NCBI GenBank assembly: GCA_037576215.1 | Contig: JBANDB010000009.1 | Coordinates: 1,922,001-1,986,000 of the forward strand | Origin: Armillaria gallica | Lineage: Eukaryota > Basidiomycota > Agaricomycetes > Agaricales > Physalacriaceae | Length of the DNA: 64,000 nt | Reading direction: 5' to 3' | In this document: one piece after another, positions 56,832 to 64,000 of the stretch | Numbering within the stretch: the stretch's first letter is position 1 | How the letters are laid out: each line of letters opens with the position of its first letter | Translations under genes and position numbers: made by a program | The notes under the pieces: model-generated | Seen by the model: the letters and a program-made list of their open reading frames with translations, nothing else | What the model was told of the DNA's origin: nothing | Database searches by the model: none

Positions 56832-57109
56832 TGGGATAGGTTCGAGAGGAGGAGGAGGCGTCGATGGTCTCGCGGGGTGGCAAGTGGAGACGTAGACACC
56901 TTTTTACGCGGAAGAGGTTGTGTCGAGTTGGTACGCGACGCCATCCCAGGCCCGACTTGCGCTTTCTTGTTCACCACCATCCTGGGTGATTGCGCGCTAA
57001 TTTCAGACGTGGACGTTATTGGTTAAAAAGTCAAAAACGTATGACGTGTAGTCTTCTACTTCGGCCCGGAGGCCCGCGATCCGAAGACACGTCACGCCAG
57101 TGCTTTTCC
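56832..57109. other. Promoter region of the membrane protein gene
   Basis: 278 bp between the start codon of the minus-strand gene and the right-hand repeat array. I see no gene here. Confidence 0.5.
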
Positions 57110-57590
57110 AAGGAACGATCTAGAGTCTGATTACTTTTCTTTGCGCTGTGTTTGACCGCCATTTTTCCACTGTGATTCCGACCCAGACTGGAACAACCTT
57201 TCTCCTTATGCTTCCTTTGTGCCAAGTCTTTGTTACAAAGGAGCGTTAATATACCCTCGTTGTGCCATGGTGGGGTGGCTCAATTTCGATATACGGGTTC
57301 GAATCCCAATAGAAAATAGGTAGTCCGAAGTTGTTTTTCCAAGACGCTTTTTGGAATGAACCCAAGCACCTTTCCCTCGAGTGAATCTATCCTTTCTTCA
57401 CACCTGCCTCCCACTTCTACCTCGTCGCGTCTGGTTCTCGCGCGTTTGTCATTGCCTTCACACTCCCTTTTGCTTCAACTCTCCCTTGGCGGAATTGGAT
57501 AGATGTATACCTGGGTTCGAATCCCGATAAAGTTGATGCATTGATGTAGATTAGGCACTTTTTTCGACAAGATCATGGAACTACCGTATT
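57110..57590 (+). repeat. Direct repeat copy A, with tRNA-like units R1 and R2
   Basis: This segment is related along its length to 58530-59010: TTCTTTGCGCTG, CCTTTCTCC, ATATACCCTCG, CCTTTCCCTCGAGTGAATC and CGCGTCTGGT occur in the same order. Unit R1 has a perfect B box at 57296-57306 and a T5 run after it. Unit R2 has an A box TTGGCGGAATTGG at 57486-57498, a perfect B box at 57514-57524 and a T6 run 38 bases later. Confidence 0.75.
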
Positions 57591-57659
57591 TAAAAATTTC
57601 CCTCCATCCGTACCTCTCTTTCCCGTGCCTTTTGATTGTAGGGGATATCATACACGACC

Positions 57660-57990
57660 GTCCCCCGCATTTGATTCACCGAAGCCTTTCATTTCGCCGT
57701 TACCACATCATGCTTCTCACCTTTCGTCGCAAAAAAAGGCAGTCGCCCAAAATTTCGGGAGCTGACTCCCCCCTCGTGCTATGGAAACCACAGTTTAAAC
57801 AGCACGTATCCTGCATCTTGCCCCCCGCGTTTGGTCCTCCTCCCTTGTGCAGGAATGGTCTCCCCGCAATACCACCTACTTTGGTATTGCCTTCACACTC
57901 CCGTTTTTCGCTCCTTGGCGAAGCTTAATACTTAAAACTATACACGGGTTAGATATGGGTTGAGGCAAATTTTTCGACAAGATGGAAAGG
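57660..57990 (+). repeat. Direct repeat copy C, with degraded tRNA-like unit R3
   Basis: Related to 59280-59670 through TTTCGGGAGCT, TGCTATGGAAAC/TGCCATGGAAAC, AGGAATGGTCTC and CTTCACACT. The A box TTGGCGAAGCTT is at about 57914. The B box is damaged (GGGTTAGATATGG), but the T5CGACAAGATGGAA tail is kept. Confidence 0.65.
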
Positions 57991-58039
57991 AACCTCCGCA
58001 AATTTTCCTTTCTATTGAAATCTCGCGTTTGGCCCCTCC

Positions 58040-58110
58040 CTTGGTGCCACACTCCCGTCTTTAAAGGTGGATAGCGGGTTCGAATCCCGAAGAACATTCC
58101 TTCGACAAGA
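58040..58110 (+). repeat. tRNA-like unit R4
   Basis: Perfect B box GGTTCGAATCC at 58077-58087, preceded by CCACACTCCC. The A box is lost. The tail keeps TTCGACAAGA but no long T run. Confidence 0.6.
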
Positions 58111-58169
58111 CCTGGCACGTAACACCCAAACTTTTTTCTTTTTCTCCGCTTTTACCTATTTCCTTGCGT

Positions 58170-58240
58170 CCTTCCGTTGTGTAATCCCTGGATACCGCTT
58201 GCATGCTGGGTTCGAGTCCCACTCAGGTCGGATATCTGTA
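58170..58240 (+). repeat. tRNA-like unit R5 (short family)
   Basis: GTGTAATCCCTGGATACCG, then GCTGGGTTCGAGTCCC. It is the plus-strand relative of left units L1, L2 and L5. The terminal pairing is broken by an insertion. The B box GGTTCGAGTCC is at 58209-58219. Confidence 0.6.
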
Positions 58241-58529
58241 ACACAGACACTGAGCTTTTTCGTCTGAAGGCTTGCTTCGAATAGAAACAATACACCGGGA
58301 CGCTGATGCCACAGAAATCGATTTCGATATAGATGTAAATCCACCGGCGGTGAGTGGTACCCGGGGATATGAACCGACGTCTTTCTCCCTCCAAGGGCAC
58401 ATGCGGAGCTCGGGTTTTATCCTCGGAAGCTTGGTCCCTGTTTCCTCACCAAGGACCACTTCCCTCCCGTTCCCCTTCGTTCTCGGACTCAAATCAACAC
58501 TCTTGTTTTTCCCCCCGACACACGCCCAT

Positions 58530-59010
58530 TGTCCAAGACACGCCCTGCTTTTCGATCTGCTCTTCTTTGCGCTGCCTTTACCCGCCGTTTTTCCACCTTG
58601 ATTCCGACCAAGCCTGGAATAACCTTTCTCCCTGTTTAAGACGTGTAAATGTCGGAGTCTCAGAGGAGCGTCAATATACCCTCGCTGTGAGTGGTACAAG
58701 TTGGACTTCTATACACGGGTTCGAATCCCAGTAGAAAACCATCTAGATAATCTGGGACAGGTTTTCAAGACGCTTTTTTGGAAAAACCCAAACACCTTTC
58801 CCTCGAGTGAATCCCACACTTACCTCCAAGTTGCGCTTCCACCTCCTCGCGTCTGGTCCTTGCGCGTTTGTTATTGGCTCCACACTCCGCTCTGCTTCTT
58901 TACAATCAACTCTCCCTTGGCGGAGCTGGATAGATGTATACGCGGGTTCGAATCCCAATAAAAGATAGAGGATCTAGTACGTCTTTTTTTGCGACAAGAT
59001 GGGGTCACCT
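58530..59010 (+). repeat. Direct repeat copy B, with tRNA-like units R6 and R7
   Basis: Partner of copy A, about 1.43 kb downstream. R6 has an A-box-like TGGTACAAGTTGG at 58692-58704, a perfect B box at 58718-58728 and a T6 run after it. R7 has an A box TTGGCGGAGCTGG at 58917-58929, a perfect B box at 58945-58955 and a T7 run about 30 bases later. Confidence 0.75.
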
Positions 59011-59059
59011 AAAAAAACCCATCCCTCATACCCACCTCTCTTGCCCGCGGTGAGCGCTC

Positions 59060-59215
59060 TCTTGAATGTGGGCTCCACACTCCGCTGTGCTTCTTTACAA
59101 GCAACTCTCCCTCAGCTAAGCTAGATAGATGTATACACGTGGGTTCGAATCTCGATAAAAGATGATTCAAACTGTTGATATCGAGCACTTTTTTTTTCGA
59201 CAAGATGGAACCACC
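59060..59215 (+). repeat. tRNA-like unit R8
   Basis: GGCTCCACACTCCGCT and CTCTCCCTCAGCTAAGCT precede a nearly perfect B box (59140-59150, last C changed to T). A T9 run and CGACAAGATGGAA follow. Confidence 0.65.
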
Positions 59216-59279
59216 GAAAATAACTCCTCCTTCTGCACCTATCTCTCTTGTCCGCGCTCTCTTTATGTAGCCTCCCGCG

Positions 59280-59670
59280 CGATATCCACTTTCCACGTGA
59301 TGCCTCCCACATTTGACATCGCAAAGATAAAAAACCCAGTCGCGTAAATTTTCGGGAGCTTGGAATGTACACTGCCCCCTTGTGCCATGGAAACAAAAGT
59401 CTGCGTGCTGAACCTTGCCCTCGATTAGTATTAATAACTGTGACATCCCTCGCGTTTGATCCCCCTCTCTTGTGTAGGAATGGTCTCTCCCCACAACACC
59501 ACCCGCGTCAAGGCTTTTGTTATCGACTTCACACTTTGTTTTACACAAGCTCTCCTTGGTGAAGCTGGATTAAATAAAGTATATACGGGTTCGAATCCCG
59601 ATACAGGGATGCAGGTAGCAAAGGGCAAGAAACAAATTTTTCGACAACATGGAAAGAACGTATGCAAAAC
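59280..59670 (+). repeat. Direct repeat copy D, with tRNA-like unit R9
   Basis: Partner of copy C. A box TTGGTGAAGCTGG at 59556-59568, perfect B box at 59588-59598, then a T5 run and CGACAACATGGAAAG. Confidence 0.65.
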
Positions 59671-62600
59671 TTCCTTCCTTACCTCTTTTGCTTGTGGGTG
59701 CTTCAATAAGAACGAATGTCTTTCACTTGCCTAGGTTTTATACTCAGTCAAAAGATTATATCGCTCTTCCGGTGCTCTGATTCAAATTCCACACTCACAG
59801 AATGGCACTCTTGATTTTCCCGACGACCACGGCGAGTTGTGGTATTCCCCGTTAAGTTTCGGGGGACATCGTCTTGCCCTCCAGCGTGAATATCTTTTCC
59901 CATATTTCCGTACGAGGGTTCGGGATTCCATTTTTTAATTCGGAAATTTGGCTTGCCTGCCCGCGAATGGGCATGACTCCGTTTCGACCGTTCTTGATCT
60001 TGGGAAGGAAACGAACTCGCTTGTTTCCGGCCTGGGGGTGTTTTTTTCCCTCATATATGAGCATGAGATGTACTAGTGCATGCCATGTCAATTATTATTT
60101 ACGAGTCTCCGAAATTCTAGATACATACGCGAGTGCCGTGAGTATGTATGTAACCAAGCGGCCTGCCAGCCAGGCTACGGAATTCTCAAAGGAAGACATC
60201 TTCTCGCCCTTCTACCAATTACTAGAGGCCAACATTTTTTGTTGATTTGATTTGAACTTCGCTTCTGGACCCGCCCCCTAGCTTCCTCTCCCTCCCCGTT
60301 TACTGGTGCAGAATCGCTTAGGTAGGACACGCTTCTTGCAAAGATCCTCCTCGCCTGCAACGTGGACGATGATATGTTATTTTTTGCAGGTCATGGGACT
60401 CGTTGCCACCTCTGGGCTTTGTCCTTTTTTCAACACTTCTCGGCTCGCGGGAGATGGCCAAGGTTCGCGGCTCTTGCAATTGATTTCCAACTTTGGGAGG
60501 AACTCTCTCTTTCTCTCTCAGCACGGGAAGTGACGATTTTCTTTGATCGGTATCATCTTTCACGGGTGTCTTGACGAACGATACCTTCCTTATCTACTAG
60601 TAAGATTGCATCTTCTGCCGAACACGTATATCGAACTAATGCTATCGAGGCACCTTGCCGCGAACGTTTCAATTTTAACCATTCCGTTGTCCTTCTGTGG
60701 CAACACACTTATACTTCCTCCGAATCCCCGCCTTCAGGTACTGACCTTGACTTGGAATAATGACTTCGCACGTAACTGTGGGCCTTGTACTGTTAACTGC
60801 GCATGCATATGTATGCCTCTTTTTTTTTTACATTGCATCGATCTCCGTGCCTGACAGAGAAGACAGATTTGCTCTAGGGACAAGTCCCCGTCGTTGTGAG
60901 GGGGCAAGCGGACTTTGAGATGGCCCAGTACCTGACAGCGCGGGACCGACTTGTACCGTGGAAGTGGCGATTGGAACTCGTGGTGTATGTAAGTAGCGCC
61001 TTCATTAAAGATTTGACAGAACCTACCAGACGTATGAAATAGATAACAAGCCACGATGGAACCCCCAAACGCGTACCGGATTTTCACTTTTACGATCAGG
61101 GACGCCAGTTCATGATCGGGTTTGGGTTTTGTGGGCTCGGGGTGGCAAGCGCGGCGGCGTCTCGTCCATTGTCTGTTGCTAGGGGTTCCGGGTATGCGTT
61201 GGCTGTGCACTATCGATATCGCAGCACATGAAATACAGAGGTCTTTGAAATAAGCGCGCGAGCGCACCTCAAGGCTCAATCAGAAAGACGCATTATGCTG
61301 TAGTTTAGTCGTGGACTTGTCATCCGCGTCTGACCTTGACGTGATGGGAAGATAGGGATTATTCATTTGGAGGGCGGATATCAAACCGCGGGGAAGCGGT
61401 GGTGGTGCTGGGTGAGTGGGCTACGCTGAGAATCCAGGCGGGTACAGTGGGCGGATGCCGACACAGACATATGATCCCAAACCAAAATATTTCTTTCTCC
61501 TTCCCGCTACATTGGACGATACCAGGCATCCCACGAGCTTCTTCCTTCCATTAAAAACCTTGAGAAGATTTTGGGGACGGCGGGAATCAAACTGTATGAT
61601 TAGATGACCGGCGTTGGGATAAAATAGCAGGATTTGAGCGGGTTGGTGAGATCCTATTCGCTGTTCGTCCTTGGCGGGGCTTCCCGGCCGACCCTATATG
61701 ATGAACCGTTGTAAATGAGTGAACTGTGGTCATAAACTGTTATTCTTACCTTGGGGAGGGTGCTCCTGGGGTCCCGCCGAAGGTCCGGACCCACCTGTAC
61801 GATTCGGAAAGCAACCGTTTGTCGTGACGTGACTACCTTTCCGGACTACGTCCCGTGCGTCTCGGAAAGCAAGGCTCCTCCACAATACGGGGCCACTGGG
61901 CACTGGCGATAATTTGATCGTGCTGCTGATGGAAATTTTGCTTCCGCTTGGTTCCGTTTAATAGCGAACCGACCCAAAATTAAAGAGCGTTCGATCGCGC
62001 GTCTCTTGGACGATCTCCCGGCGTGGCTGGGGCTGAACCGTTGAAGCGCCCTGTAGAAGTTCGATGTGCAATCAGGGGCTTCGCCCGACCCTGCTGCTTC
62101 CCTTCGATGAGAGAGGAGCTGGCGGTGAGTCGCGACGGGAGAGGGAGCTGGGTTCAGATGACAACCAGCTATGTTCGGGCAAAGCTGTGTTGAGCGCCTC
62201 TGAAGGCCGACTCGACTGTGATGATGATCCAGGGCGAGCTGGATACGGGAACCAGAAACCTGTTTAAGGTAGCAACTTGCATGGTTTTTTTTGGGAGAAA
62301 TAAATGTGGCTGTTTGCAAATTTGGAGCGAAAGAGTCAGAAATCTGGGCATGGGATGGAGCTGATTTCTCCGCCGTAGAGCAGAATTATGATGGAATGAT
62401 GGAACGTCGCGGAATGGTATGCGAGACCGGTGTAAGGGTGCGAGGAGCACAGAGATTAGACAGTGACATTGGCGCCGGTGTCTTCGAACATTTGGCAGTC
62501 AAATAGACGATGTCATTGTACCTCGCAATCTTTCGGAACTATTTTGGCGCATGATGATGAGGCCACTACGTAGGTCGAGCTTTGCAGCATCGAGATTTTC

Positions 62601-63844
62601 ATTAAGGGTTGGTTGAAGGTCGCTCAGTGGTGAAAGCGAATGATAGGTAATCACTGCATCTGTTCTGGATATCATGCGTCCCCAGGTAAGTTACACCATA
62701 AACATGCTGTTTAAGGACTTACACCCGGTCAACGTTCCGTGATAGTTGGACTATAAGAGCGGTAAGTACTTGAACGACCAAAAGAAATTGAAATGCGTTA
62801 GTGGCGCGGCCTTCTGTTTCATCCAAAGGCACAGTCAAGTTCACCGGGACCGGCGTTCGAATGAAATGTTCTTGTATGAGTTAACCATCGATCTCCTGTA
62901 GGGAGTTCTCTTGATGGAAGCCCTTTGATAATCAGGTCCAGGACCACGGAAGCGCCAGGTAATTATCGCATATGCAACAGACGTTAAACACACGAGTTTT
63001 TTCTTCGAATAGTTGGTGTAGCATGCTGTGGTATCTATCTTTTTTTGATATAGATCGGCGTGTCCAGCGGCGGAGAAAGATCGTAGACCGCAGCATCTCG
63101 ACTGCAAAGCTACAATCAGCATCTCAACATATCAGCACGACGATAGAAAGCTGTGTCAAATGGTGGGAACATCAAGAAAGTCCCACTTCTCTGGCAAAGT
63201 GTACGAACGTGGACCCGAACTCACCTCCTGGAAAGATGTCCGTGCGTCAATATGGAATAGGCCACCAAACTTGTTGATCGGACAATAGGTTCTTTACAGT
63301 GGCAGTGCGTGCGGAAGACTATGGCCGATTGTGGGCGCATGGTTCTCTATGGTTCTCGCCAAGATTTCGACGTGCCTTCTCAAGGTCCGGTTAATTGGTT
63401 AGAGGAGTAGATAAGAAGCACGTTCATTTTGAGTGCGCCGACGAAACTGCATCCTGGTCTATCCTGGTGGACAGTTTGATTTCCAAATTGCCAGGCCTAA
63501 ACTTGTGGGGCATTATTCATTGTGCAATTACCCGGGATCACTCTTGGTCTATCAATTCTCGTTAACGGGGTCACAGTGAAGAGCTATGGCACTCACTAGA
63601 TCCGAATGTTTGGCAGGCTTGAGAGACAACCAGGACGAAGTTGAAGACAGAGACACGCGAATCATAGTAAGGCTGAAGTTGAAAGGGTGTAGATTACAAT
63701 AGATCCTCGATACAAAGGCATAGCAATGCACATCAGTAATTAAGAGAGGCAGTGGACTGGAAACGTAGTAATTCCGTTATGGACAACAGAGACGGGTTTT
63801 AACAAAGAACGACATAGCAGAAAGGTTTGAAGATCACAAGTGCG
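59671..63844. other. Right gene-poor region
   Basis: 4.2 kb without a recognised gene. The longest frames, 60734-61279 and 61846-62319 (both minus), have no domain and no neighbour-like intron structure. A T9 run lies near 60820. No repeat of the 57-59.7 kb type is seen beyond 59.7 kb. Confidence 0.45.
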
Positions 63845-64000
63845 TTACCGCCTTAGAATCCAGTGGCATCCCTGGAAGACTTGAGAATCGATCTCTACGA
63901 AAGATGTGACACCAAACGAACCTGATGCATCGATTCCATTTCGAGCGAGAATGCGGTTGTGGCGAATCAGCCGAGCCTGGTCAAAGCTAGGAGTTTCATA
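63845..64000 (-). CDS. Possible 3' end of a gene running off the window
   Basis: A minus-strand frame enters from the right edge and stays open for 51 codons to a TAA at 63845-63847. It reads SFDQARLIRHNRILARNG, then VEIDSQVFQGCHWILRR. Its composition looks like ordinary protein, but it is too short to assign. It would be the C-terminal exon of a gene starting beyond the window. Confidence 0.3.
   Translation of the reverse strand, partial: YETPSFDQARLIRHNRILARNGIDASGSFGVTSFVEIDSQVFQGCHWILRR

Overview
This window is nuclear DNA of a filamentous basidiomycete, most likely an agaricomycete mushroom. Genes are dense in the conserved parts. Nearly every gene is split by many 45-70 bp GT-AG introns. 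F-box genes are numerous, and one G-alpha gene belongs to the divergent subclass expanded in agaricomycetes. No rRNA gene, canonical tRNA gene, CRISPR array or bacterial-type operon is visible. Coding models were built by hand from reading frames and splice sites, so exon borders are predictions checked only for phase consistency and family fit. Layout: 2.2-3.5 kb holds a convergent pair of mitochondrial genes, monothiol glutaredoxin GRX5 and the Hsp70 escort zinc protein ZIM17. 5.2-7.4 kb holds a tandem pair of short-chain dehydrogenases. 8.5-14.3 kb holds an RTC4-domain protein, the tRNA 2'-phosphotransferase TPT1 and a zinc-independent MDR oxidoreductase. 14.9-25.6 kb is an accessory stretch with three F-box genes around a 15-exon G-alpha subunit. 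26-29.4 kb has lineage-type hypothetical proteins, including a duplicated coiled-coil segment. 31-43 kb is a conserved block: KAT14-like GNAT acetyltransferase, TFIIIC WD40/zinc subunit, acidic protein, exosome subunit RRP4, MYND protein, exon-junction protein Y14/RBM8A and an HP1-like chromodomain protein. 42.9-49.8 kb is a 6.9 kb gene desert. 49.8-53 kb has a PIG3-like quinone reductase divergent from a Ser/Arg-rich protein. 53.2-59.7 kb is the most unusual region: a gene for a membrane-anchored coiled-coil protein flanked on both sides by arrays of short tRNA-like units. Most units have a perfect or near-perfect B box, several have an A box, and most are followed by a T run; the units point away from the gene on both sides. 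A truncated copy of the gene's 3' end sits inside the left array. 59.7-64 kb shows no recognisable gene apart from an open frame at the right edge. Themes: several genes serve RNA metabolism (TPT1, TFIIIC, RRP4, Y14) and chromatin (KAT14-like, HP1-like). Caution: six otherwise well-conserved genes carry single-base frame breaks next to homopolymer runs, most of them one base too short. This pattern looks more like consensus-sequence error than biology and must be settled before any gene is called a pseudogene.
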